64,000 nt of DNA from Tragulus kanchil (GCA_022376925.1 JAIOJX010000004.1:120429123-120493122); one strand, 5' to 3'; counted from the stretch's first letter, positions 11,557 through 25,571 are shown. Numbers and translations are program-made. Notes: a model not told the origin generated them from the letters alone.

Positions 11557-12035
11557 AAGCTCTATTTTCTGTTCAAGAGAGAACAAAATAAAAAATAGAA
11601 GAGATTCTAACCAGCTTTAGGAATAAAAGAGTGGAATTGAAGTGTAGGGATGGTGGAAGAACAGAAGGGTCAGTTAAATATCAACCACCACTTACAAGAT
11701 GATGGCATCTAATTATCACATAGTGTTCATCACAGAAGTGTGATTTGATTTTTAAAAACTTAGCAAGGAAATAACTGGCCAGGGTTACAATCCTGGAAGA
11801 AGTAAACAGAGACAAGCATGGCTATTCAGGATGCCATCATTTTCTGTATTGTAAATACGTGATAATAAAAGTAACAAAAAGCAGAGCTTAGTATGGCCTC
11901 AAACCAAATGACATCATATAAAATGTCCAGAGTAGTACTGGGCAGGGAATGGGAGCCTGGATACAATAAAGAAGGAGTACAAATGATGGATTCTTTTAAA
12001 TTGTTTTTGTTTATGTGTGTTTGTGTGGTATTTTA
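11557..12035. other. Intronic, no feature seen
   Basis: AT-rich intronic sequence without recognised features. Confidence 0.6.
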
Positions 12036-12044
12036 GTGATAAAT

Positions 12045-12268
12045 GGGCTTCCCCCATAGCTCAGATGGTAAAAAATCTGCCTGCAGTGCAGGAGACATGG
12101 GTTAAATCCCTGGGTTGGGAAGATCCTCTGGAGATGAGAATGGCAACACACTGCAGTATTCTTGCCTGGAGAATTCGATGGACACTGGAGCCTGGCAGGC
12201 TACAATTCATGGGGTCCCAAAGAGCTGGACTCCACTGAACAACTGACAGTTTCACTTTCACTTTTTCT
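12045..12268 (+). mobile_element. Bov-tA SINE with 9-bp target-site duplication
   Basis: Sense Bov-tA from gggcttcccccatagctcag to the tail ending near tttcactttttct. Flanked by gtgataaat at 12036-12044 and 12269-12277. Confidence 0.92.
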
Positions 12269-12277
12269 GTGATAAAT

Positions 12278-14224
12278 ACGTATTTTCAAGCCCCCTGGCC
12301 TGAGAACTGTTGGATGGTAAAGTGGAAGAAGGTACTACTTAGCTTCTCTGTCTCTCTCTTCAAAGCATCTCTTCTGCAGAGATGCTTTGGGTCCACCCAG
12401 TGGACGAAAGGGAAGTACAACAGGGAATCAGGAAACTGAACTGAGGGATTCAGGAACAGTAGGTTTCAGTGCTGGTAGGCTTGGTTTAAACAAGTTCTCT
12501 TTGGACACACAGAGTTTGGGACATCTATTTAAAGCCAAAGAGAGGACATCCACATAAATTGTTAGGGCTAGAGGTCAGGAGAATGGTTTGTCTTATTTTG
12601 ATAAATCGTATTCAGCTCTGTTTACCTAAGTAATTGAGAGTCAACTAGATTTGTTTGAGTTTTCTTGCTTGTTTTTGTGAGAAGAGGCATCATACAAGAA
12701 GGAGATAGGTTGACAAATAAGTTCCTGATGGGAGTGAAATCTCTCAGTTTCACTCAGTAGTGAATAGAGATATGTAAAGTACAACTTCTGTTTAGTCTAG
12801 TAAGTGGCATCAGATGTGATGCCATTCAGATTCATATGTTGATAGGATAACAAAGTTCCTTTGCTTATGAAGTTTTGTTTTCTGGAACTTCGTTCCTTTT
12901 CAGATGGTCCTCTTTATTAATACCCAGAGTACATAAGAAGACTTAGTTGTTTTTCTTAAGCTTTGGGGTCAGTGCATTGGGCTTTGAGATATGTGAATTC
13001 TCTTTCTAGTTTAGCTTTAATCCCTTGTGTTTTGTGTTCATGGCTATGCATTTATCATTTTTTAATTTAAGAGGTAAGTCATTGCCTTGGAAAACGCCTC
13101 AGTTCACTATCGAATTTGTATTTAGAAATGGCTTCGCGCATTCAGAGGGCATTTTTTTTCCCTGTGTCCCTAATGTTAACAGGATCAGTAATTTAACCCA
13201 ATTTTTCTGTCCTTTCTTATTCCTGTGATTGTATTACTATTCTAAATACTAATTATTCTTCACCTTGTTTTCTAACTCTGAGGGTTCTCTACTTAAACTT
13301 TGTTGAAATGTCCATCCATTTTACTTGTGCAATTTACTCTTGCATAATGTGGCTAACAAAATATGAAGAAAAATACATAACTAGAATCAAATTTGAATAT
13401 TCTCATTTGGCATGTATAACTAAGATCCTCAGGCAACCATGTCATATTAATGTGTAGTGCTGGCTAATAAGAACAGTGGCACTATCATTTATACTTTCAT
13501 GGCACCTATTGGCCTACAAAGAATGGCAATACATTTTGTCTCTTCTTATGTAGCTGTTGTAATCTTTCCAGTGTTCATGTCAGATAAATTTATAAAAATA
13601 ATTAAATTTAATATTTTTTCCTTTCTGACATCTATTGCTATTCCCTCTACTCCACTGCTCAGATTCCACCTTTATTGTAAATGATGCTCTGGGATTTGCT
13701 TTTTTGAGTGTTATTCATTTTCTACCCTACGTTTTTATAAGCCTTTCTGTTCTTTATATAGAGACATATATTTTATTTTATTTTTTTTTATCCTTTGCCA
13801 ACATTCATGGATGGCTCTTCACTAATCTGGCATGCCACCTCACACTAAAAGGATAAAGGATAGAAATAAACCTTTGAACCATTCCATTCTAACCAATAAT
13901 ATATTTCTAGTAATAGCTGAAGGCAAGCCATGGACCATTCCAAAGAAACAGCAATCTGTCTGCATCTCATCATATATATATAAAGCTCCAGTCCTATCAC
14001 TTTTCAATTGAAAGGTTCTACTTCTGACATTTGCTTTTGCTATTATGGTATTCAAGCTGTATCTCTCTCTAAAGCACTCATCTTGGGATGCTCTCCACAC
14101 TCTATTTGCTTGGGGCTATCCAAAAATCATCCAGTTTCAGTGTTTGAAAGTCAACCCTTAACTTTACTGGGACCAGCCAAGGAACCTGCAAGCCACAGCA
14201 GGAGGATATACTGACTTTAGGTAA
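12278..14224. other. Intronic, no feature seen
   Basis: About 1.9 kb of AT-rich single-copy-looking sequence. It has short open frames without recognisable domains and a small imperfect hairpin near 12365-12387 (gcatctcttctgcagagatgc). No gene supported. Confidence 0.6.
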
Positions 14225-15075
14225 TGTTGTTGTTTTTTCCAGTCACTCAGTTGTGTCTGATTCTTTGAGACCCCATCAATTGCAGCATGCCAGGCTTTCC
14301 TGTTCTTCGCTGACTCCCAGAGTCTGCTCAAACTCATCTCCATCGATGCCATCCAACCATCTCATCTTCTGTTGCCCTATTCTCCTGCCCTTAATCTTTC
14401 CAGGCATCAGGGTCTTTTCCAGTGATCTGACTCTTCACATCAGGTGGCCAAACTATTGGAGTTTCAGCTTCAGCATCAGTCCTTCTAATGAATATTCGGA
14501 GTTGATTACCTTTAGGATTGACTGGTTTGAACTCCTTGCAGTCCAAGGGACTCTCAAGAGTCTACTCCAACACCAAAGTTCAAAAGCATCAATTCTTCAG
14601 TGCTCAGTCTTCTTCATGGTACAACTCCCACATCCCACATACATGGCTACTGGAAAAACAATAGCTTTGATGACATGTACCTTCGTCAGCAAATTGATGT
14701 CTATGCTTTTCAATATGCTATCTAGGTTTGTCATAGCTTTCCTTCTAAGTACCAAGCACTGTATAATTTCATGGCGACAGTCACCACAGTGCTTTTGGAG
14801 CCCAAGAAAATAAAATCTGTTACTGCTTCCACTCTCTCCTCTTCTATTTCCCATGAAGTGATGGGGCCAGATGCTGTGATCTTAGTTTTTCGAAAGTTGA
14901 GTTTTAAGTCAGCTTTTTCAATCTTCTCTTTTACCTTTATCAAGAAACTCTTTAGGTCCTCTTCTCTTTCTGCCATTAGGGTGGTGTCATTTACTTATCT
15001 GAGGTTGTTGATATTTCTCCCATCAATCAATGTCTGGTAAACCCAGTCTCACAGTGCTCTCAGGGACAGCACACA
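14225..15075 (-). mobile_element. BovB LINE 3' portion, antisense
   Basis: On the minus strand the translation contains KLNFRKTKITASGPITSW, FIFLGSKST and MTNLDSILKS, typical of the BovB region after the catalytic block. The element ends at the left in the BovB terminus with gttgttgtt on the plus strand. Broken by stops and frameshifts, so a dead copy. Confidence 0.9.
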
Positions 15076-15577
15076 GGTTGAATACTAAGCTACACCCTTT
15101 CTAAGACAAACCTTGAGTCCACGTGCATGTATATCCTTAGCCAGACTCACACAGATGATTTTGGTAACCTGTGTCACTAGTGTTCAAACCAATTGAAGGT
15201 GAGAGACTTTTTATGCATTGGAGTAGATTAATCATTTTAGAACTAGCTTGGGAAAATCTGGCATGAGTCACAGCAGTGATGTAAAAGAGAAATCATTATG
15301 CTTTGAATGTTTGCTTCTTGTTTCTGATCAGTCCCTGTTGACTGAGAAATGCATGCGGTTAATTATTAAGGCATCCTCCAGCTTCGCAGTAAGACATGGT
15401 GGTGTTTCCTTCCACATCAGAGGAAGTTGAATAAGACATATGCATGACCTGGTTAGCTGTGTTCCTTCAACTCTGCCAGTTTGTGACAAATTTGGCAAAT
15501 TTGATTAAGATGTTATAGATCAGTCTTCTTCAGGAAATGTACTAAGTGTATTTCTTAGGAAACATTGTTCATCATGC
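15076..15577. other. Intronic, no feature seen
   Basis: Unique-looking intron before D5. The start of this stretch (to about 15200) may still be diverged BovB. Confidence 0.55.
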
Positions 15578-17699
15578 GTTGCATCCAAAGTGCATTAAAA
15601 TAGTACATTGCATTGGCACTGGGTAATTTTTGAGCTGGAAGCAGGCTAGACTTCTACCAAAGGATTGAGGGACACCTCATTTCTGATAGCATTGACATTT
15701 TTATTGTGATATGTTTTTTTCATACAGAACTAGAGTAAAAATGTCTTCTTTCCAAAAACCAAGATAACCTTAGTTTTCTTCTCCAAGCAATAAGAAAGTA
15801 GCTAGAATATACTCATTAGCATATTTTCAAAGGAATCCACTGAAGTTCAACAAGAGCTTACTTCAATATTAACATTTCTTTTGGCTAGTAATGCCATGGT
15901 TGTATATGAGATGATCATCCATGTATTTTTGTCCTTTTTAGAGAATTGAGAGGAGTTTATCATAGATGGAAATTAGGTCTAAAAGACCATTTTCCTAGTC
16001 TTTTTGTAAGCTAGAAGAAAACAAAAGAAAGAAAGAAAGAAAATGATAAACAGACTGTTTCAAATTCTCTTTTCTGTTCTATATATAGTTTGTTTGCTTA
16101 GAGAATTCCAAGTCAGTCTGTATATGCATTCAGGGATATGGCTGGAAGAAGATAGCCTGAGGCTTGAAAAGAAGAAATTCTCTCTCTCCATCTCTCGTTC
16201 CCTTGCTTTCTCTCTCTCATACAGAGACACACATGTACACTTACTCACTCTCAAGTATAATATCAGTGGATAATTGATTTATTATGCACACTGAGGCACA
16301 ACTGAGACTCTAGCATTTAATCAATCTAATAATAGTAGAAAGGGTATTTGATTTGATTCTATTGATTAAGAAACATAATTTGCCTTTCTTAAGTACTATT
16401 TGAAATTTGAATTTTAAGTGAAGTTATTGATGAGATCAAGGAGATCACACCTTATAAGACATACATCTGTGTAAGACTTGTGTGGATTTAGAAGCTAAAG
16501 CAGAATATAATCTCAAATGAGGAACTCTGATACAGAAACCATATATGTTAAGAAAACACTGAATACATGTCATAGGATAAGAGCTTTAAGGGTTGAGGTA
16601 ACTCTGATACAAAAAAGTACTAGTGTATTCTTAGGAAACATTTTTTTCAGTCTTCTTCAGGAAATGTACGTTTTTTGCATGCCAGTTGCATCCAAAGTGC
16701 ATTAAAATAGTACATTGCATTGGCACTGGGTAATTTTTGAGCTGGAAGCAGGCTAGACTTCTACCAAAGGATTGAGGGACACCTCATTTCTGATAGCATT
16801 GACATTTTTATTGTGATATGTTTTTTTCATACAGAACTAGAGTAAAAATGTCTTCTTTCCAAAAACCAAGATAACCTTAGTTTTCTTCCCCAAGCAATAA
16901 GAAAGTAGCTAGAATATACTCATTAGCATATTTTCAAAGGAATCCACTGAAGTTCAACAAGAGCTTACTTCAATATTAACATTTCTTTTGGCTAGTAATG
17001 CCATGGTTGTATATGAGATGATCATCCATGTATTTTTGTCCTTTTTAGAGAATTGAGAGGAGTTTATCATAGATGGAAATTAGGTCAAAAAGACCATTTT
17101 CCTAGTCTTTTTGTAAGCTAGAAGAAAACAAAAGAAAGAAAGAAAGAAAATGATAAACAGACTGTTTCAAATTCTCTTTTCTGTTCTATATATAGTTTGT
17201 TTGCTTAGAGAATTCCAAGTCAGTCTGTATATGCATTCAGGGATATGGCTGGAAGAAGATAGCCTGAGGCTTGAAAAGAAGAAATTCTCTCTCTCCATCT
17301 CTCGTTCCCTTGCTTTCTCTCTCTCATATACAGAGACACACATGTACACTTACTCACTCTCAAGTATAATATCAGTGGATAATTGATTTATTATGCACAC
17401 TGAGGCACAACTGAGACTCTAGCATTTAATCAATCTAATAATAGTAGAAAGGGTATTTGATTTGATTCTATTGATTAAGAAACATAATTTGCCTTTCTTA
17501 AGTACTATTTGAAATTTGAATTTTAAGTGAAGTTATTGATGAGATCAAGGAGATCACACCTTATAAGACATACATCTGTGTAAGACTTGTGTGGATTTAG
17601 AAGCTAAAGCAGAATATAATCTCAAATGAGGAACTCTGATACAGAAACCATATATGTTAAGAAAACACTGAATACATGTCATAGGATAAGAGCTTTAAG
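15578..17699. repeat. Tandem duplication D5, period 1107-1109 bp
   Basis: Copies are 15578-16590 and 16685-17699. The 94 bp between them (16591-16684) is a mosaic: it contains altered versions of the 15521-15577 flank twice over. The copies include an (AAAG)n run near 16024 and a CT-rich run near 16185 that differ by one TA unit. Confidence 0.95.
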
Positions 17700-17704
17700 T
17701 TGTG

Positions 17705-18125
17705 GGTTTAGAGATTGTCATACTGAATGAAGTCAGACAGAAAAATAAAAATATTATAATATGATATCCTTTTTATATGGGAACTAAAAGGAAATTATAC
17801 AAACAAATTTATTTAGAAGACAGAAACAGACCTATAGATTAAGAAGGTGAATTTATGATAGCCAGTGGGGAAGAATGGAGGAAAGGGATAGTGAGGGAGT
17901 TTGGAATTGACATGTACACACTGGTATATTTAAAATGGATAAACAACAAGAACCTTCTGCATAGCACAGGGAATCATGCTCAAGGTTATGTCACAGCGAA
18001 GATGAGAGGGGAACTTGAAAGAGAATAGATACATGCATATGTATGGCTGAGTTCCTTTGCTGTCCATCTGAAATTATCACAACATTGTTTAATTGGCTAT
18101 ACTAAAATATAAAATAAAGTTTTTT
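17705..18125 (+). mobile_element. L1 3' end
   Basis: Resembles the L1 3' terminal region: tgaatgaagtcagacag at the start, tgacatgtacacactggtat in the middle, and the end tactaaaatataaaataaag plus T/A-rich tail. Too decayed to code. Confidence 0.75.
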
Positions 18126-19958
18126 TAAAAAGAGCTGTAAGTTGTGAATTAGTCTTCTAAAAATAACTAAATGCCCAATACTTTCTGCCTTTTGCACAAT
18201 CTACCATAGCAGAGAATTTCATAGACTTATTTTATTAGATTGTATAATCAATACACCAAGTTCTAGATTGCTTTTAATGAAAGACTTTGCAACTTAAGGT
18301 CTTCCCTTTAGAATTAAATACTATGTACTATTCCTGATTTGTATAGTTATTACTTTGCTGTAAATAAGATGAATTTTTAAAAGTGTTTTTCTAAAGTGAC
18401 ACGGTCATTTTAACTGGTATCATTTATCTTTCAAACTTGTGACTGTAATAGCATGAGGACAGAGAAATGGTTTTGTGTATAATTTAATTAAGCACTGATC
18501 TAATAAGAGTATATTTCCCTGAAATAGGCAATTGGAGGTCAATACTGAGCAATATAGATGATAGTGGATGATCTCATCATTTTACTCAGATATGACAATA
18601 ACCTGACTTGTACTGTCATTTTCAGGATGAAGATAGTTTAACCAGATCATGATTGATTTTTTCCCTCATCAATACCTGTATGTGAACCGAATAGTAGTTG
18701 TTAAGCTGTAGTATAAAATGCATTGTATCTGCAAAGAGCCAATGGAGAAGTACTGCTTCTTGCCATGGACAAGTTAATGAGACTTCATTCTCAATAGTAA
18801 AATTAATATAATGGAGGCTTGCTTAAGCTGTTGTGATAATCACCAAAATAAAAATATTATAATATGATATCCTTTTTATATGGGAACTAAAAGGAAATTA
18901 TACAAACAAATTTATTTAGAAGACAGAAACAGACCTATAGATTAAGAAGGTGAATTTATGATAGCCAGTGGGGAAGAATGGAGGAAAGGGATAGTGAGGG
19001 AGTTTGGAATTGACATGTACACACTGGTATATTTAAAATGGATAAACAACAAGAACCTTCTGCATAGCACAGGGAATCATGCTCAAGGTTATGTCACAGC
19101 GAAGATGAGAGGGGAACTTGAAAGAGAATAGATACATGCATATGTATGGCTGAGTTCCTTTGCTGTCCATCTGAAATTATCACAACATTGTTTAATTGGC
19201 TATACTAAAATATAAAATAAAGTTTTTTTTTAAAAAGAGCTGTAAGTTGTGAATTAGTCTTCTAAAAATAACTAAATGCCCAATACTTTCTGCCTTTTGC
19301 ACAATCTACCATAGCAGAGAATTTCATAGACTTATTTTATTAGATTGTATAATCAATACACCAAGTTCTAGATTGCTTTTAATGAAAGACTTTGCAACTT
19401 AAGGTCTTCCTTTAGAATTAAATACTATGTACTATTCCTGATTTGTATAGTTATTACTTTGCTGTAAATAAGATGAATTTTTAAAAGTGTTTTTCTAAAG
19501 TGACACGGTCATTTTAACTGGTATCATTTATCTTTCAAACTTGTGACTGTAATAGCATGAGGACAGAGAAATGGTTTTGTGTATAATTTAATTAAGCACT
19601 GATCTAATAAGAGTATATTTCCCTGAAATAGGCAATTGGAGGTCAATACTGAGCAATATAGATGATAGTGGATGATCTCATCATTTTACTCAGATATGAC
19701 AATAACCTGACTTGTACTGTCATTTTCAGGATGAAGATAGTTTAACCAGATCATGATTGATTTTTTCCCTCATCAATACCTGTATGTGAACCGAATAGTA
19801 GTTGTTAAGCTGTAGTATAAAATGCATTGTATCTGCAAAGAGCCAATGGAGAAGTACTGCTTCTTGCCATGGACAAGTTAATGAGACTTCATTCTCAATA
19901 GTAAAATTAATATAATGAAGGCTGCTCTGGCTACTATAAAGCTGTTGTGATAATCACC
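17742..19958. repeat. Tandem duplication D6, period 1103-1114 bp
   Basis: Copies are 17742-18844 and 18845-19958, directly joined within aaaataaaaat. Copy 1 lacks about ten bases near its right end (around 18815-18825) that copy 2 has at 19918-19940. The L1 3' end is thereby duplicated at 18845-19230. Confidence 0.95.
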
Positions 19959-22019
19959 AAAGCAAATTAAATTCTAAACCCAGTGTTTTTGTTGGTGGTG
20001 ATGGTGATATTATGATTATTATTGGAATTATGCAACTATAGTTGAAATGATACTTATAAGCATAGGGGACACGACAGCTTTTTTTGTTTTTCAATTCTTA
20101 GACAAGCAGATTGAGGCCTTGGATATATTATTTCCTGCATATTATATTAAGATGATATTGGATAGTCTGAATATGTTCATTTATGTTGCTTTATTTGCTT
20201 ACATGTTTCTATATTTTTATCTTATCATCACGGAGATCCTGAAACTCAGTTTGCTTTTAAGCAGATAGACCAAATTTTTGCCCAGGCCTCATATAATTGC
20301 AACTTTCTATGAATCTATGGATAAAAGTCAACCCATCATGGAAAAATATGTTTAATATGCTGTAGCTTTTATTTCACTGTCCCTTTCTACCGGTGGTAGT
20401 GGGCTCCATGGCCCTGTAGCAAATCCAGATATAAAAAGAGAAAGCAGAGAAGTGTATTTGCCATGCCATCCAAATTACATGGATATTTTAAATGCTAAGA
20501 GCAAACTTTACCATCACTAAGAAGGATTTCAGAGTAATAAGTGGCAGCCTGACTTTTGTGCTCATGGAAAAGCTCTTTTTTAACTTCCACATAAATAATC
20601 AATTACTAAGTAAGCTTCTTGGCAGCTTACACATATCTTATTCTATGGTCTAATTTTGTTTATAATTTTGTTATCCTTGTCTCTGATTATTATATTTCAA
20701 TAAAATTCTTCATGATTTACATGTTTGCAAAGAGATTAGAATTGTACCTAGCAGTAGAAATTGTTACAAACATGTTTGTTAAGTTAAAATGCACACACCT
20801 ATTAATAAATGTAGAGGACTAAGTTGTTATGGAAAACCTCTGAATATCTTATACCATTTCCACACCATTTTGCATAGAGCCATTTTATGTGTCAGCCTGT
20901 AAAACCCCGTATAAAATAGTAGGTGTTAAGCTGTAGTATAAAATGCATTGTATCTGCAAAGAGCCAATGGAGAAGTACTGCTTCTTGCCATGGACAAGTT
21001 AATGAGACTTCATTCTCAATAGTAAAATTAATATAATGAAGGCTGCTCTGGCTACTATAAAGCTGTTGTGATAATCACCAAAGCAAATTAAATTCTAAAC
21101 CCAGTGTTTTTGTTGGTGGTGATGGTGATATTATGATTATTATTGGAATTATGCAACTATAGTTGAAATGATACTTATAAGCATAGGGGACACGACAGCT
21201 TTTTTTGTTTTTCAATTCTTAGACAAGCAGATTGAGGCCTTGGATATATTATTTCCTGCATATTATATTAAGATGATATTGGATAGTCTGAATATGTTCA
21301 TTTATGTTGCTTTATTTGCTTACATGTTTCTATATTTTTATCTTATCATCACGGAGATCCTGAAACTCAGTTTGCTTTTAAGCAGATAGACCAAATTTTT
21401 GCCCAGGCCTCATATAATTGCAACTTTCTATGAATCTATGGATAAAAGTCAACCCATCATGGAAAAATATGTTTAATATGCTGTAGCTTTTATTTCACTG
21501 TCCCTTTCTACCGGTGGTAGTGGGCTCCATGGCCCTGTAGCAAATCCAGATATAAAAAGAGAAAGCAGAGAAGTGTATTTGCCATGCCATCCAAATTACA
21601 TGGATATTTTAAATGCTAAGAGCAAACTTTACCATCACTAAGAAGGATTTCAGAGTAATAAGTGGCAGCCTGACTTTTGTGCTCATGGAAAAGCTCTTTT
21701 TTAACTTCCACATAAATAATCAATTACTAAGTAAGCTTCTTGGCAGCTTACACATATCTTATTCTATGGTCTAATTTTGTTTATAATTTTGTTATCCTTG
21801 TCTCTGATTATTATATTTCAATAAAATTCTTCATGATTTACATGTTTGCAAAGAGATTAGAATTGTACCTAGCAGTAGAAATTGTTACAAACATGTTTGT
21901 TAAGTTAAAATGCACACACCTATTAATAAATGTAGAGGACTAAGTTGTTATGGAAAACCTCTGAATATCTTATACCATTTCCACACCATTTTGCATAGAG
22001 CCATTTTATGTGTCAGCCT
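19804..22019. repeat. Tandem duplication D7, period 1121 bp
   Basis: Copies are 19804-20898 and 20925-22019. The 26-bp filler combines a damaged version of the sequence after copy 2 (ttgtataaaacc) with one of the sequence before copy 1 (gaatagtagttgttaagc). Chained to D6, so 19804-19958 is present three times (from about 18699, 19804 and 20925). Confidence 0.95.
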
Positions 22020-22844
22020 TTTGTATAAAACCACTCATTTAACCTGCATAAAAAATACAGATTCTTTCAAATTCTTTCAGTTTGTATGGCAATCCACCAC
22101 CTGCCATACAAAGTGACATATGTGCAAATTATGTAGAAAGAAAATTAATTGCTTATTTTTATATGGCAATATAAATAAAAATTGCATACTAGTAAATTGT
22201 ATAATCTAATAATTAACAATAAACACCCCAGGACTACACTGAGGCTAAAAAGATGTTCTTAACTCTACCGTTCCTTTATGTCTCAGGTGGTTACTTTTCT
22301 TAATAGGAGCAAAAGGATGAGCCTAGCAAAAAAATTATGGTTCTTCACTTCACTTTAATTTTAGTCGTTTTTAACACTACTAAGATGCTAAAACCTCTAA
22401 TTAGCAAAGTTAAACAACTTGAGAATGCCATCAGAAGGACATGATCTACTAATTTGAAGATAATCAGGGCAGAGCTGCTTTGCTAAATCCCATACAATTA
22501 ATTTAGCATGCATTTGTTGTTCTGTTGTTGTTCTGTCACTAACTCGTGTCAGGCTCTGTGTGCATATTACATAATAGCACTTAGAAATGACATCAGTTGC
22601 TTGTTTTACTTTAGCCAGGTGTTGAATGACAGTGCATAGCATCAGTTAACTGTTGCACGTTGAACCGGCCTCCCTGCGTCACCAGCACCTTCCAGCTCTC
22701 TGGAGGATTAAGTCTCTGTCAAGGATTTCCTTCCAGAAGACTCTTTCCCATTAGATACTAAGATAGTTTGCTCCATCCCTGGCCATGAGGATAGGAGGAA
22801 AGGAGGAGAATCCTTTGAGAGTTCTTGACCAATAGGAAAATATG
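22020..22844. other. Intronic, little seen
   Basis: Mostly featureless. A short antisense BovB/Bov-A tail-like piece sits at about 22512-22558 (gttgttctgtcactaactcg). No gene supported. Confidence 0.5.
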
Positions 22845-25065
22845 AAAGTGAAATACAGCCGTATAACCAAGCCATCTTTACTGACCTCAGACACTCCGGG
22901 GAATTTTCCCTCAGAGATCTTCTCTGATGAAAATCTGAGATACTTTTTCCTCTAAATTCCCTTAAGGCATAATAGAGATTTTTTTTTTTTGCTTGTTCCA
23001 ATGAAATATGTATATGGTGTAAAGAATCTCTGTGCTACAGTTATGTGCTTAAAATGTTTGAAAAATCCTGCATTATAATTATCAGGAATTTTACTTGTAT
23101 AAATGGTTTGCTTGTATAAAAGAACACATGACTGTGTTCTTTGGAATGAGAGGGTTATACTATGCTTGAGGCAGACCTGTGATTTCATTCCAGCTTTGCT
23201 ACCTATAAGTGTGTAACTTTGAACAAGTTTCTTAATTTTTCCAAACTTTGCATTCCCTCCCTGTATTAACAATATCAGGCTTCAATTCTGAGTACAGAAA
23301 TTGGAGTTAATAGACATGCCAAATTTAAAAATAATTTATTGATTTGTTTAACTTTTGTCTTAAAATAATGCACCCACATGAAAAGAAATGTGAGGAAAAT
23401 ATCCATAATCTCAAGCACCATTAAACTTTAATTTAATAATCTACTTAAATGCAGATTTTGTGTTTTGTCGTCATTAATGAAACAAGAAAGAACACAAAGA
23501 ATGAACTGACCAGGCAACACTGACCAGAGCCTAAATAAAGCTCTTAAAATGACCAGACATCATTCTGCTCTTGGTAGCAACAGTTAAGTTATTTGGTAAC
23601 TTTATATTTTATCACTGAAAATAAAATGCTTCCCCCCTCCTGTAATGCAAAAGGGTTGATGACAAAGGTACAAATGTTTATAAGCAGATCATATCACTAC
23701 AAATAAGAAAAAGAGATTTCTTCAACAAAAAGAATACATGCAACTATATATCTGATTTTTTAAAAAAATATATTATTGCTAGAGATCATGGCTTTTGATT
23801 TATTTGGATATATTACTATCAAGAGTACAAATATATATTCTGAGAATTTGAGATCTTCTATTATGTGACTGGAAGAGAAAGAATTCACTGTTTCCTAATA
23901 CTTTTAATAATACAATGCTAATGCTCCATAGCAAGGTTGATCTCTCATATTTTATTTAGTTGTTAACTTTACACGAAAGTGAAATACAGCCGTATAACCA
24001 AGCCATCTTTACTGACCTCAGACACTCGGGAATTTTCCTCAGAGATCTTCTCTGATGAAAATCTGAGATACTTTTTCCTCTAAATTCCTTAAGGCATAAT
24101 AGAGATTTTTTTTTGCTTGTTCCAATGAAATATGTATATGGTGTAAAGAATCTCTGTGCTACAGTTATGTGCTTAAAATGTTTGAAAAATCCTGCATTAT
24201 AATTATCAGGAATTTTACTTGTATAAATGGTTTGCTTGTATAAAAGAACACATGACTGTGTTCTTTGGAATGAGAGGGTTATACTATGCTTGAGGCAGAC
24301 CTGTGATTTCATTCCAGCTTTGCTACCTATAAGTGTGTAACTTTGAACAAGTTTCTTAATTTTTCCAAACTTTGCATTCCCTCCCTGTATTAACAATATC
24401 AGGCTTCAATTCTGAGTACAGAAATTGGAGTTAATAGACATGCCAAATTTAAAAATAATTTATTGATTTGTTTAACTTTTGTCTTAAAATAATGCACCCA
24501 CATGAAAAGAAATGTGAGGAAAATATCCATAATCTCAAGCACCATTAAACTTTAATTTAATAATCTACTTAAATGCAGATTTTGTGTTTTGTCGTCATTA
24601 ATGAAACAAGAAAGAACACAAAGAATGAACTGACCAGGCAACACTGACCAGAGCCTAAATAAAGCTCTTAAAATGACCAGACATCATTCTGCTCTTGGTA
24701 GCAACAGTTAAGTTATTTGGTAACTTTATATTTTATCACTGAAAATAAAATGCTTCCCCCCTCCTGTAATGCAAAAGGGTTGATGACAAAGGTACAAATG
24801 TTTATAAGCAGATCATATCACTACAAATAAGAAAAAGAGATTTCTTCAACAAAAAGAATACATGCAACTATATATCTGATTTTTTAAAAAAATATATTAT
24901 TGCTAGAGATCATGGCTTTTGATTTATTTGGATATATTACTATCAAGAGTACAAATATATATTCTGAGAATTTGAGATCTTCTATTATGTGACTGGAAGA
25001 GAAAGAATTCACTGTTTCCTAATACTTTTAATAATACAATGCTAATGCTCCATAGCAAGGTTGAT
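22845..25065. repeat. Tandem duplication D8, period 1130-1124 bp
   Basis: Copies are 22845-23941 and 23975-25065. Differences are nearly all homopolymer lengths: C/G runs near 22896 versus 24026, and a T-run near 22980 of 13 versus 8 bases. Filler 23942-23974 ends in gttgttaactttacac, resembling the true downstream flank near 25134. Confidence 0.95.
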
Positions 25066-25305
25066 AGGTCACAGAATCAACAAAAACATAGCAATGTTAG
25101 GGTCTCCCTCTTCCTGTGAAGTTTAAGGTTAATGTTAACTTTACACAGTACTATGCTATAGAGGAAAAGGTGCATTATAGAAATATATGTCTGTATATAT
25201 AAATATGTATATGATATATATGGTTTTTTTAAGAAATATTTATTTTGGCTATCCCCGTTTTGACCTTACACGTACCATTGCTGGCGTTTTTTACCACAGG
25301 TCTCT

Positions 25306-25561
25306 TTTTATTTTATTTATTTATTTATTTTTTGAGGCAGGGAACATGATTGTATTTGGAAAGCAGCTGAATGAGAAGATGGCAGGCTAGCGCCTCAGAC
25401 AAAAAACATCTTATTGGGGTTTGGATGCCAGGTTATTTTATAGATCAGACATTAGGGGGAGGTGAGCAAGCAAAGTAAAAAAGGCCATTAATCTTGCAAA
25501 TATCTCCTAGAAGGGTAAGCCTCAGGCAAGGGAAGTGTTAACTTCTCTCTTCTTACCATCT
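25306..25561 (-). mobile_element. A-tailed retroposon, LTR-like, antisense
   Basis: On the minus strand this ends with an A/T-rich tail (aaaaaataaataaataaat) just after gttccctgcctc, which resembles the polyadenylation end of an endogenous-retrovirus LTR transcript. It is flanked by the direct repeat acaggtctct at 25296-25305 and 25562-25571. The LTR resemblance is from memory and uncertain; the retroposon structure is seen directly. Confidence 0.55.
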
Positions 25562-25571
25562 ACAGGTCTCT

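Noticed and set aside
12365..12387. Small hairpin as microRNA precursor
   Set aside because: Only about ten paired bases with a tiny loop and no extended stem; too short for a precursor.
20047..21389. Pair of identical 73-codon hydrophobic frames (20047-20268 and 21168-21389) as a duplicated membrane protein gene
   Set aside because: T-rich intron translates to hydrophobic residues; the duplication is the D7 artefact, and no start context, splice signals or homology are visible.
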